NCBI GenBank assembly: GCA_030141605.1
Contig: JAQGDQ010002370.1
Location: forward strand, 525,167-589,166
DNA from: Tubiluchus corallicola
Lineage: Eukaryota; Priapulida; Priapulimorpha; Priapulimorphida; Tubiluchidae
Direction of reading: 5' to 3'
DNA: 64,000 nt
This document shows positions 11,786 to 25,600 of this stretch, piece after piece. A model generated the notes under the pieces. The model saw only the letters and a program-made list of their open reading frames with translations. It did not search any database and was not told the origin of the DNA. The position numbers were made by a program, and so were the translations under genes. Numbering within the stretch: position 1 is the first letter of the stretch; every line of letters starts with the position of its first letter.

Positions 11786-14700
11786 CAACAACAACAACAA
11801 CAACAACAATAGCAACAACAACAACAACAACAGCAATAATAATGAAAAAATAATAACAAGTAAGGTTTTAAATCCTTGGTCTGTAAAGCAGAACATGCGA
11901 TATAGCTAAAGTATTGTACAATCGGCTATTGTACAGCCATCTTGGCAACCATCCTGAAATTCTAAGTAAGGGACGTCATAAGTAAGGTGCATTTAAGTAT
12001 CAGCTGTGGATCTCTTAACCTTGGAAACCTATATAGGCCCTATAGACACCAAAATCATAATCTCATCTGTTCTACCTGTTTAAGATATGGCCTATGTATG
12101 CTAACGGCCGTTATCTTGTCGGTCATCTTGAAAATGGCTGCCAAATTGGAGAATTTTCTATTCACAGCATATCCAAAATTAAACACCTTGATGGGTTCTA
12201 ACACTGCGCAAAGTTTCTTAAGTTTTAGGCGAACTGTGCAATTTTTCGGGGAGGCAACGAACACTTTGTTTTTTGCTTAATGAGCAGTTTCAAAAGCCTT
12301 TGGCGTCTTTTTTGCAGTCTAGCAATTTTCTAGATTCAGCAATAATTTGCTTTTTGTTTTGTACTGTAGATGAAACGTACAGCTAATAAAATTGCACGAT
12401 CGGCACAATTTCGTTTTGCGTAGCAGCCATTTTGAAATAAAAGTAACAGGAACAGGAATGGATTTTTTAGGTCCAACTACTCTGGAATTGAAGTCGTAAT
12501 CGCTCTCGTTAATATGGCTATTTTTTCCGTTTTCGACCCTTTTCCGATAAATTTTCAAGCTAACAATAGCCTTTTCGGATAGAGGATACTCAAATTGATA
12601 AGACTGGCTATGTTGCCCAGTTTTAGAAAAAACACCCCTACAACTTTAAAGCAGCACCTTTTCAGGATTTTCTTCTAGTCTACGTAGAATATTCACACTT
12701 GGTTGACACTCACAGACACAATGGTTGAATTTTACCGCATTCTTGTCAAATAGCGCTGTTACACCGCAAGCCGGAAGCCAGCACTCACAGACAACTGCCC
12801 AACGAGATGTTTGTAGCGTGAGCGGATCATGGCTCTCTATCAATGATAATCCTCTAAGATGAGTTACTGAACCGGTAGAGGTGTCCCAGTCTTGTTCGAA
12901 CTCTACGAGGTAAACACCCAAGACTAGCTTGCGCCCGGAATGAGCTATTACCCTGTCTAGGAATAAATTACAAGAAAGTCATAATAACCCCATGCGTGTG
13001 ACATAGATGTCGTTCGTGCAACACAGAATTTTCCCACGCATTTTTTGGGCTCTAGCAAAATTATCATTGTCTCTCTTCGTTTTTCTTCAGGGTATTTCTA
13101 CAACGGAAGAAGACGCTGTCCAGCGCACTTTGACGGCATTCTTTGTTGGCCACCTACTTTAGAAGGGTTCACTCAATATCTAACGTGTCCAGCTTTTGTT
13201 GGAAACATACAGTACGACACATCTGGTTAGTGTGAAGTTGTTTTATTAATTAATACTTACAACATTTAAAATAGTAATAACAAAAATCATAGGCATAATT
13301 ATAGACAGAAATCTCTTGCATAGCTGTGTGTTTATGTTAACGTTTTTAAAGGAAAAGACCCTTTCTCCGACGTTGATAATAAAAACAACGTATCAAAAGG
13401 TATTTGGAAGAGGTTGCCAAAACTCACCATCTAAAAGGACCTGAATTGGAGTTTCAAGCTAATTTATAAGAATCAGAGGAAATTAAGCTCATTTTTTTCG
13501 AACTCAGTAACTAGTAAAAATAACTTCTCGCGAAGAAGTGAATATTAACATCTTGAAAACATAAAACGTTCAGTATACAGTACGCTGATAAGTCATGAGT
13601 TGCAGAAAGCGAAAATAGAAATAGCGTTTTTCCTTTAATTTTTCCCAGCGCCCAACTGAAAAAAATCACCAATGAGAAGACACCTTTCTGTTGGTGTATG
13701 TAATGGTCAAAGATGCGTGATGAAACAGCTGGTGTTCTAGCAATGGAACTTACTCAATAAATGCTCTTATATCCATCTATACAGATATTATATCTATAAC
13801 CATTACTATTAAAGAATAATAAACAAATAATTAATTACTACGTAACGCGTTTACATAACACAAACCCAGTGGCTGTATTACTAATCTGTATCTAATAGAT
13901 GCTAACTGTGACATTTAAAATGAGGTGGAACTGTTATAATTGCAATACTAATTAGTTCTTATTGTCATTGCACTCAGACTCCTGCTGTCAATTAAAGTAG
14001 CACGACTTTATTATCGTGTGAACCAGAAATGTTGCTATTGTGAAATTAATTAATAACCAGGCAGATTTCCTATGCGTAGGCACACCTTGATGAAAACCAA
14101 TTACGGAATCGAAGAAGAGACGTTTCGTATTTTCGTTTTCTCATCTTTGCGTTTTTGTAGTTTTGTGTTGTCACGTTTTTGAATTTTGTTTTTCTTGCTT
14201 GTAGATTTTTTCTCTGTTTTTTCTCGTTCGCGCATTATTTCGTCTAATTGTGTATTGACTAACAAACGTATTAAAAGTGATCCTCTATCTTTGATGTTTT
14301 CATTATGCCCACATTTTGAATTTCTACCTTTGTATTATTCTGATTTTGCTTGTGTTTTCGTGGGTTTTAATTAGTTTTTAGGTTCTCGTCTTTAACACTA
14401 CATTTCTTCATGTTTCATCTTCTTATACTTTTTGTGTTTTTCTTATTTGTGGTGTTTTCTAAGCTCGCATTTCTGTTGCATTTTCGCGTTCAATTGACGA
14501 ATCTTCGCCTTTGTTTTTGTCGCTTTTAAGTGCAACTATAATTCAGAATGTATGCAGGCGACACTGCACAGATATTCATTCAGCAACTAAACTAGTAATG
14601 ATAAAAGTGCATAACTTGTAGGCTAAATTTTGCAATAGCTTTCAAAAGAATCAATACTATGACTAGAAAAAATTGTTTGTCGTAATAATAATCATTGTTA

Positions 14701-17700
14701 ATACCTGGAAAATCCTCAAATTTGAAGAACAAATTGAAGAAAGCGAAAACTGCCACGCCCCAATTTCCACTATTAAACTATTTTCATGTAATTGAGCATC
14801 TCGTGAATTGAGCGTGATTTGCTGTCATTTACACTTTCACCGATTTGCGACGGGTTTGGTTAAGTTGACATAAATTTAACCGATTTACGCGTGCAGTACT
14901 ATTCACAGCATTCATGCGGTAAACGCAAATACTTCTGGTCTATACTAATACAGTTTATTCCGCATTTATTTCAAATATTCTGACTTGCTTACGAAAGAGA
15001 CGAAATTCAAAGAAACGATGAAATATATTTTTCAAATAATTGTATATTCACTGTGCAGTCTTCCACATCATTTCCTTGAAAGACTATTTTTCTTTGTCGT
15101 CGAAACCATCGCGCTATTCTATTGCATAAACTTCATTCTAAAATAGATTTTTCGATTTGTTGAAACCTTATTGACCATTAAAAGGATTATGATAATAAAT
15201 GTTGCATTCACAATGATTACCATGTGACATTAATGATTTCCTTATTTTAATAAAAGACTAATTTTAATTGAAGAGACATCGTTATCTTTCTGTGTGCACA
15301 GTCTGGGCCTGCAACTTGGCAATAAAAATATTCATGTCGCTCAGCCAGCACAGGACGTCGTAACAACGACATTCTATGTCGACCCTCCAACATGACAAAC
15401 TATATCGTTTCCTCAGTATCCTATGTTGTTCCCACAAGAATGTACGTCAAAACTATTATTTTTTTAGTTTAGAAAAATTTATTTTTTGCGCGAAAGACAA
15501 TTTTTCCAAAGAATAGTTCGTATGTTTTTCCTAATTATTTCCTAATCAATAGGTTTGGCTTACATGGGCGCAGACCGCAGAGAAAAATAATGAGGGGGAG
15601 GATGGCTTCTAGATTAATTTGAAATTAGCCTTAGCAGTGAGACCTCTGTTTTTGCATTTTGCATCTCTGTATGTTTTCGGTGGTTTGGAGAAATCTAACG
15701 CCCAAAAATGTGCTGATGAAGCATAATGAAATTAATAACTAATAAATAATAACTAATTTCCCTTTACATTCACAGATAATGCAAGTAAAGATTGTTTGTT
15801 AGGAGGAACGTGGTCAAATTGGTCAGATTATTTAAACTGCAAACCGGTACACGAACTCAATTCTTCGTTAGGCGACACATTACAGGTAAAAACGCAGTTT
15901 TTGAGCAACTATATAGTAGTTTTTGCAGTTCATGCCATTTGCACGAGATTTTACAATTTTATCTGCGATTTGTGCGAATGGGTCCATTTTGCAGTGATTT
16001 ATTTTACTGATTTTTAGTTTACTGATAATTACTTCCATTCAATCAATATCTCTGATTTAAAACATTCTTAGCAAACACAATACACTTACGATTAGTATAA
16101 TTTGCTTTTACGTACTGTAACATCGGGAACCACGAACCGTGGCTTTTTGTACATTTTGATGATTTTGCTAAACTTTTTCTTTGATTATCATTGTTTACGT
16201 TTCTGAAGAAGTTGTTTCCCGTTTTTTGTTAAGCACATTTCAGCATTGAATAACGCGGAAAGCATCGAACTGAAAGAGAGCTATAGAGAAGATTTGTTAT
16301 TAATTTGTTCACAAGCAGACCCTCTTATAATGACCCCTACTTGATTATTTAAGGTTTATTTTTTCAACGCCCCAAACAGATATTTTATATCCCAGACGAA
16401 CTTTGAAATTAATAATTTTCCCATGTTCGGTCAAGCGCAGTGTGAACCGTAACAACTTCAGGCATCCAGATTATTCGAAAGCCCTGACCATTTAAAACAA
16501 ACTTGCGGTATTATAGTAACAATACAAAAACTCTAAAATCACTAAAAATAATATATCTAGTACGCATGAATGCAAAGCGTCTGAATATTATTTCACTTGT
16601 TACAATTACCGTTACCACGTTTTGTCGAACGTAGATAATCAAGGTTACGCATTTGAAGCTACGTTAATAGCTAACTGTAAATGTTGTGAGACATAAAAAA
16701 GATATCCAATATGGTGCAATTTCGCAAAAATGATATTGCAAACGCTGGAAGTGCTCGGCGGATGTGTCATTGTAAGGTTTCAGGAGCAGATAAGAACTTT
16801 TAACAGATGATAATGCACATGGCAAAAATATATGTCACCACAAGTAAATTGAAGACGCGCAATGCTAAAATGATATTTCAATTTCTCAACACTGCCTTAG
16901 CCACAAAAATAGTAAGCTGATTTGCGGTTTTATTAAATTAGTAAACGTGGACATTATTGATCCTAAAATCCAATATCGTAGGGTAACTGAGTTATTTTAT
17001 TAGATTTTAATTAAGTAACTAAGTGGCTTCTCTTTACATTTCCAATTACCCATTAACCACGAAGTTAAGCTGAGGTGTAATAGTTTTATTCCGGGTGTTT
17101 GCCTGTTTGTCTGCTCACTTGCTTGTCTGTATGCATAGTTGCTTATTTATCCTAGTTATTTGGCAGTTCAATCTATTGCCGGTCAGTGATGTGGTCGTTC
17201 GGTCACTCTAGTTATTCATTCGACTATATGATTGGTCAACCAACTGACTGACGCGACCTGGAAAATGCCCACTGTTAACACCAAATCTAATAAAACGGTA
17301 TACCTAGAGTGTTTGAATTTTACCAATATATATATATATATAAATATACATATATATATATATATATATATTGCACAATTTGAACTTTAGAAATGAAGGC
17401 CAAATCCAATTAGGAAAGATATTAATGCTCTTATCACGAAATGTAAGATCTAAGATCATAGTGTAGACATAAATCATCTACAGCAGAGGACCAAGTATTA
17501 ACCCTTAAAGGAAATTTTTTCGGGGTGCATTTAATTCTGTTACACTCAGGATACTGCTGACGTTTCATAAGCTACATAAGATTATCTAGATATGTTCGTC
17601 TACAGTAGACTACTATTAATCATTTTAGTTTCCACGATCAAATTTGCTGACCTGGCTGCTGAATCATTCAATCATTAAGTAAATAAATTTACAATGCTTG

Positions 17701-20700
17701 TAATTTCATTTAAACAAAAAAATGTAGCCTTAATATTTACTCCAAGAATGCTTTACTACTAACGCGTGTTTATTTCTGATAAGGCATTAGACGTACCTTT
17801 TTTAACATCTGACGAGGTCTTATGAGGGAGGTACTAAGTTTCTAAACAAATAAAGAACTTAGTGAGAGAAAAGCTTTTTCACAGACTGTTTTGTTATGGC
17901 TAACATTTAATTTACAATTGTTCTTTCGAAACGAAACGTCAATACCTGAACAGATTTCCCAATTCATGAATACATTCTGAAAATTCTGAAAAATTCTAAC
18001 AATAGGAGAATTTTGTCAGAAAAGCGGTATGCTGCAATCCATAAACACAGCAAATGTATAGCTCGCTGCACCGGATGCAGCCATGTTTCAGTATAGTAAT
18101 AGTAAAAATTTTGCTTTTGCAAAACGTGCAGTGACAGCTAGATTACTCCTAAATCTTTTGAATGTGATTCTGTTAGGAAGCTGCGAAGCGTGTTTTCACG
18201 TTTGTGTGTCACGAGTGTTTCGCGTTTTCGAACACTAGAATACGGAGCTGTGTTGTTCTGACAATATTAACAGCAACGAGACTCAAGCAAATTAAGGCCC
18301 ATTTTAATTAAAAAATAATAACTTTTTGCACAGCTTTGCCACTAGAGACATGTACACCAATAACATCATATACTTGTTCTTAACGTTATTCTTTGCCAAG
18401 GAATAGAGACTTTTACTTTATGTTTGTACTAAATAATATAAACACAAATGCAATCTAGCTAAGAATTAAGTTACTGAATCATTTAATCATTTCTTTCCTA
18501 CATTTACAGGAAGTAATTTACCAGTTAATACTGCAATAGACCCTTTTTTCGGTTGACACCTGAGTTCTATGTTCAGTTTCTGACAAATTTATGTTACGCA
18601 ATCTTTTTGTCACCAATACCATAATAATGTTTTTTATTTTAACATGCGTTTTAATTGAACAAGCTAAATTTAGCACTGCGTCGAAAGAAACGCAAAGGCG
18701 AAAGTATAGTAAAGTACACTGACTCGAGTATTTTCTTCTATACCAAAAATGGTATTTAGTGATTATTTTTCGTTTTCTTCTTCGCCTAACTATAGTCCGC
18801 AGAGGTGTACTGAGCGCTGTGGTTATCTTTTTTTCTTTATTGTGTTTTTTTAAATAGATTGTAGGTAAGTGCCCATTTTTGTTAAGTATTGTAAACGAAG
18901 TTTAACATTTACATAAGGATTTTTGCTAAACTGCTGAACTGCAAATGACCGTTTTTGTTTCCTATATTAAATCCTGCTTCTGCTGCTACGAGTTTAAAAA
19001 TTTAGACATTTTGGTAAACCCATTGTGCTTAGCAGACACGAAGCAGAATCATTTTTACATGCCTTGTTAATATTTTATATTCTTCACGCAGTGGCCTGTA
19101 GTATCTAATGTCACACGACAATAAAGAGAAAAATGAACCCAAGGGAGACTAATAAAACCGAATACTGCTATATTAAAATTCTCATAACTCACAATATTGT
19201 ACCTAAAATAAACCCTGCCAGATTACCATTTTAAGCCAACTAAAACATGTTGTAATGATAGTTTTTAATGATGTTAAATATAAATACGTAACTTTGCATA
19301 TGGCGTGATCAGAATACTTACAAAGGCCAACTATCAAATAGGATGACCTTTTGTGGATTTAAAATAATTTTCTGTTTTGCAATTGATTGCTTTTGTCAGC
19401 TATACTTACGCAGTAACGTTACTGTCAATCATCAATTACTGTACCATTAGAAGTCGAAGAGTGTTTCGAAAAAAATTGTTGGACAATTCAACAAATCCAA
19501 ACGTTTAACCGTTCAGCCTCTTGAGACTGATCTTTACAAAAGACCAAACGGAAAGCACCGTTTAAGTTAACGCACTTGCGGCTGTTTGCTGCTTGCTATA
19601 AGGAGGCAGAAAAGTTTTATTCCTGTCTCAAATGTCGGTTTAATTATTGCCGACTTTACGGTGGTTATAAATAACTGTTTGTGGAAAGAGCAGGGAAGAG
19701 TTTTGCTTATATAGCTGCGATATTCTCACATTGAAAGTGTTTCTATATTGCCAATAGAACAACAACTATTTGTTTCAGGCTCTAGCTCAAGAGTACAGAA
19801 TTGCACAACTTATCTACTACGTTGGGTACACTCTGTCGATTACTTCACTCGTTTTAGCTATTTTGATATTTTTTTGCGCAAGGTAAACATAATTATCATT
19901 TATTGGATAAATTAAAAAAACTGCATTTTTCTCAGGCAAGAAGGTTGAGATTATGAGAGTTAAAATGCCAATTTTGCTCTTAGTTAAGTAATAGTTGGTA
20001 GCTATGTACATGACCATAACTTTTGAAAACTGTTTAGTGATTTATTATGTTGACATTTGTTGTCCATAAATACGTTTGTTTAGGAATTTAAATTCTTGTT
20101 GCCATAATTTTGTTGTAAAACGTAAAAAGTAACGTTTTTCAATTGGAGAGTAAATTAATAAATCATTCAGTTGAAGTAAACATCCATATTTTAGGTTTAG
20201 GTTTATTTTACACTAGTCAGAAGAGTTCAAAAAGTTTCCATTTCAATAGCTTATTCTGGCAGTGCTATCATAATGGGCGTACATTAGCAGCTGGCTGCCA
20301 AACACGACTTAATACATTATTCATTTTATTGCTTAGTGCGTTAGGCAGTGCAGGATAAGATGGAAAACAATAACAGAACTCCACCAATGTTTATCTCAGG
20401 AAACAACGTCTCATTTATTCATGTGTGGTGGCTTCAATATTACCTGCAGTACATATTTTCCCATTCATGTCACTGGCTCAAAATAAGCAATGTCACTGTT
20501 GTGAATAGAGTAGGACCTCAAGAAGCTAGTATTCTGCATGGTGCTTATAAACCATGCGGCTCGCTGGTTCAAATGGAGCATGGAAAAGTCTATGGGGCAA
20601 GTTCTCTGACTTTAGTTACTATAGTTTTAGAATTATTCATTATATATTATGGCCCCTATCTCGTGATATTAAAAATCCTAACTTTTTAAAAGGTTACATA

Positions 20701-22584
20701 CAGGTCTGCCTCACAGCACTTTTAAAAATGCTTATGCAAAAATATCGAATTCAACTCAGTCCGAGGAGATGGTGAATGCCAATCGAAAAACTGACCGATG
20801 TCCAGCGTCATTGACCCTTTAATCGAGGTCACCAGTCACCAAACCACTTTCTAGGCTTCTACCTCACGTATTTGCCTTGTGAGATCCGTGTCCTAGTACT
20901 CTCCGTCTGCGAGTTAACATGAATTAAAAAGTAGAAAGCAGGATGTGTAGCATAATGATGAAAAACCAGCATCGGAGGTTCTGCTAGTTCCGCGACGCAA
21001 GCCTTCGCGGATAAAAATGTGAACGTTCGTAATTCAGAAACTGCAATCTAACCTTGTTAAAAACATAAAATCTATATATGCCACACAGCGTATAAATGAT
21101 GGGGTTTTCGTGTATTGTTATTACAAAAATAATTTAATGGCTTGTATAATCCCAAAAATTTTTTTTTCAGAAAACTCAGTTGCATGAGAAACAAGATTCA
21201 CGTTAACCTCTTCATCAGTTACTTTTTCAGCGATGTGTTGTGGATCATTAATAATCAAACTCTTGTTGGAATCGCGAAGCGAGATTCAGTATGTTTCTTT
21301 TTAACGATCAGAAATAATTTGCAAAATTACTGATTTTTGCTCTGTAGCCGGCCAAGAATCTGTGCCAGATTTAAACTTTAAATCAATGAAACGAAACTCA
21401 CATGAGGTAATTTAATACTTTGCTCATTGTTTGACTTGTGAGTGAGATTTTTGACAATGTGGAAATAAAAAATACTATTACAAGGAAGCAAATTATGACT
21501 GAAATTTCAGTTCAAGGAGACATGATGTTTAAAGTACTGTCCTTGAATTTCAAGCAAGCAATTTCTCAGTTTTTGCTCTTGGCTGTTGGGTGAACTTTTT
21601 GTACCAAATTTTCCCACATTTCTTAGACCACAGGATATATGTAGAAACGTATATAATTTGCAAATAAACAGTACGCGTATAGCAGAAGACCAGCAAAGGT
21701 ACAATTTCAGCTGAAAGGTACAACTATAGCCAAAACGTAGAAGTTTAAAAATACTGCGGCACTCAATGATAGAAGCAGTGAATCTTATTCACGCAAGGCT
21801 TTTTTGCTCGCGCGAAACTAAGTTGTGAATTTAAAAAATTATAATATCAAAGTTTCGGTCTTGGAGATTCTTACATTCGACAGTCGAAATTGCAGAGCTC
21901 CAGGATTTATGCTGTAATCTAATATCTTCATATTTTGATTTTAGATATTTTGCCGGTCGATGGTAACAATTTTTAACTACTGCCAATGTACAAACTTTTT
22001 CTGGATGTTAGTCGAAGGACTGTACCTGTTCATTTTGACAGTTTTCACATTTTCTGCATCACGAGTCGAGTTTTTCTTCTTCGTTCTCATTGGATGGGGT
22101 AATCGCTGAACGTTTTTATTTATATGTCTATCATCAGAGCTTATTTGTAAACATATGACACGATTTTGTTTTCCGTTTTTGACCATCATAAACTACCTTT
22201 ATAGGACGTGCTTGATATAGCTGACTCGCAAACATCTTTTGTTTAACTGTAACACTCTCTGAAAATATAACTTTTGTCGAGTGAAATTTTTTGAGTCTAA
22301 AAGGTTTTTGTGATTCTAGGAATTCCCATTGTGGTGATAGCGATCTGGGGCATTGTAAAACATCATTTTGATAAAAACAGGTATTCAATTTTAAAGAAAC
22401 GAACGAATTTACGAACGTTGATATGTGTAAACGAGTGAATGACAGTATAAATGAATGAACGAATGCATGATTGATTGATTAATGGATTAATTGATGAAAC
22501 GAAGGAATGAAAGAATGAATGTATCAAAGAATGTGTGATATAACGAATGGATGGATCAATAAATAAATAACAAAATAAATAAAG

Positions 22585-22661
<77 letters not shown>

Positions 22662-25600
22662 AATTTAGTATATAGTAGTACGAGGGAAAAATTTTTCGTC
22701 TGCGAGCAAAACAGTTACTGACTAATACGAGCTATCACACCTTCATCTTTTCATGCGAGTGTAATAGGCGAAGCATGTGCAATTGTATCATGCTGACCTT
22801 CTGTCCTTGTCGCTCAGCAAATTCTACCGCCTCATTGTTTACAAAAAATGTAATTAACTGGTCCTTGCCATTAATTCTACAGCCACTTTGATTTGCTTCG
22901 GCAGTCAACTATTTGCTGTAAGATTTCTTGTCTGCAGTTGCTGTGTCATACATCTCTTTAATTTTATGAAGCCTTGTTGCATTTAAAACGTTGATGATCA
23001 AGAAATTTTGTGCTGTTCGGTATAAACAATTAAACAGCGTATGCCGACATGAGTGAATCAAACTGCCATAATTTGGCGGCTGGATTTTGCTATTTTTCGT
23101 TCTGCGCTGTCTTGAAAATTATAGTAAACATTGCCAGTAATTTTGTGTCTACTTCCATCTCTCAATACACGGTCAGAATCAGATTTAGCCACGAAAATGT
23201 TTAACTTGACGTCAGTCTGTGTGATCGTGCAGGATTTACTACTGAGTTTAGTTAGTTGCATCTGTCGCATATTAATTATAGACGCGAGTTATCTATTGCG
23301 TTTCAATTACAGCATGTGTACTGAAATTTCAACGTCAGTTTTCATTTAAAATGAGATGCGGGTGCCATGTTGTTATTCTTAAAATGATCCTTATGTTATA
23401 GGTTTTTATTAAGTATGTGTTATGACATCTCGGGTAGGATCTTCATGGCTTCATCTTTTGAATGAGTCTTGATATCAGCATTCTCGGAACGTATTGAATT
23501 AAAATTGTAGTCATCTAGCCGTTTGTAGAGATTTCATTTGGAAAATTTAATGAGAAATTCGTAAGAATTTCACAATGACGCACAGGGAACTACGCATTAT
23601 AGTAGAAAAAACAAGAAGGAAAACAACAAAAATTGTAAAAAGAGCACGTACAATATCATAAGTTACAGTAATACCAAATTAAGACACGTGAAATACAGAG
23701 AGGTGGATATAATTTCTCGCAAATAGACGACTTATGTAAACTAAACTCTAGAAAAAGTGTTTTATGGTGTTACATGCAACAGGAAACTATCGAGTAATAC
23801 CTATTCTATCTCATTCCTGAAAAGATTGTGAGTTTCCAAATGTTTTAATCTCATTTAGCTTTCTTGTCTTGGGACTTTTAAGAATGCTCAACAATTAGTA
23901 GTTTAATTATGAAAGATTTGCATATTTCTTAAGATTTTAACTTACAGAGTTATCATTTCTGAATACCTATGACACTTGTTTATTTACTTTTCAAATCACT
24001 AAAGGTGCTGGATGGATTCAGACGGATACGTTTATGACTACATATTTATGGTACCAATTCTTGTAGTACTACTGGTAAGAAAACTACCCTCGTGCAAAAT
24101 TATTTAACTTAATACATACCCATGTACCCAGATTTATGTTTTGCAGTTTTTATAACCACATGTAAGCCATATTTACTATGAATGCGTTGTAAACATTTAC
24201 CATGACATTATTGCTGTTCTCACTTAAACAGCGAAATCACGTTTATCTTTTCATAGCCAATTAACTAACGCGTTCAACTTTCCGCTGTAACATTTTTAAT
24301 ACAAATTTAGCGAAATTTCCGAGCGATAATCGCACGTCGCTTCCTTCAGTTTACAACTTCTCATTGTCATTAATTACTTGGTCTTAACGCCAGGTTCGTG
24401 ACTATAAACATATTTGACGAGTTGATAGTATAGGGTGTTTCATAAGTCTCTCGTTAATTTGATTTTGTATTTTCATTGTAACTAATTGACCAACGACGTT
24501 CATATTACGGCAAACTCTTACTCAGCAGTTGGGAATTTTTTGAGTCTACATAATGTAGCATTTTGCTACATAATAGTACATTGTTATGTAATGAACTTTT
24601 AGTTGCATAATGAACATTAACAGCGTAATATATAATTGTTGCTTAAAATCACTGCAGCGCACTTATGAAGCCTAGTTTGATCCCACTAAAATAGTCATCC
24701 ATCATACACTCAACCACCGAGTTGCGTCATTTTGAGTTTGTCCTTACTGTAATTTGTCAGTTTTTAATAAATCCTTAAAAATAATGGAGAGTTTTAAAGC
24801 AACGAGTATGACCAATTGCGCGCGTATTATCAAATTCAAAGCACCTTAAAGTTTTTATTCATTTTTTCTTTTTTCAGATAAATTGTGTTTTCCTTTGCTC
24901 GATAATGTATGTTTTATTGTCACGATCAAGAACAAAAATCCGAGAATTGGACGACAAACAATACAGGTATACGTATGCATGGAAAACTAAAAAACCCAAC
25001 TGTACAGGTTGGCTAATTATATTCAAAAACGGAATTTTTTACTCAAAATCAGAAATATGTATCTCCTTTGCAATCATAATTTCACACTACTACCAGTTAC
25101 CTATATTTCTCATATAATGACGACGACGACGATGATGATGACGACGACGACGACGATGATGATGATGATGATGGTAATTCATTAACTTTGGCATTAGTTT
25201 ACACTAAAATTTAACAACGACGTTATGATTCAAACTCGTTTCAGTGCTTAATTTTTTTGTTAGAAAGGGGGCACGAAAGCTGCTGCTCTTACTACCTTTG
25301 CTTGGTTTAACGCACGTTCTTGTTCTCGTGGAGCCAGAAAACGGTGGAATGTGGAGACTCGTAATTAGTATCATCAATGCTTTGCTTGTTTCTACACAGG
25401 TACACAATATTGAAAAGCTTTATTTTTTGCTGTGTTATTAGACAAATTTGTAGAGTCCGCGTTTGGAGATCTGATTTTTACTGAAAATAGACTAAAATTA
25501 ACAAAAAGCTCTAAAAACTATTTTCAGATGATTCGAAAGATTAGTGCGCGCAAAGGATTGTAGCATTTCACACGTTCAAAGGTATACTGTGTGAAAACAA

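Larger units (their letters stand above)
9957..12643. mobile_element. 2.7-kb element with long (about 600 bp) diverged inverted repeats
   Basis: Blocks at 9957-10060 and 10440-10560 match, in reverse complement, blocks at 12540-12643 and 12115-12260. A shared landmark is CATAGCCAGTCTT (9989-10001), present as its complement at 12600-12612. A second is AACCCATCAAGGTG (10480-10493), whose partner is CACCTTGATGGGTT (12184-12197). Arms appear roughly 70-80% similar. The centre holds a decayed coding remnant (10862-11530) and a trinucleotide array. The element sits in intron 2 of the GPCR. No target duplication was identified. The superfamily is unknown. Confidence 0.65.
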
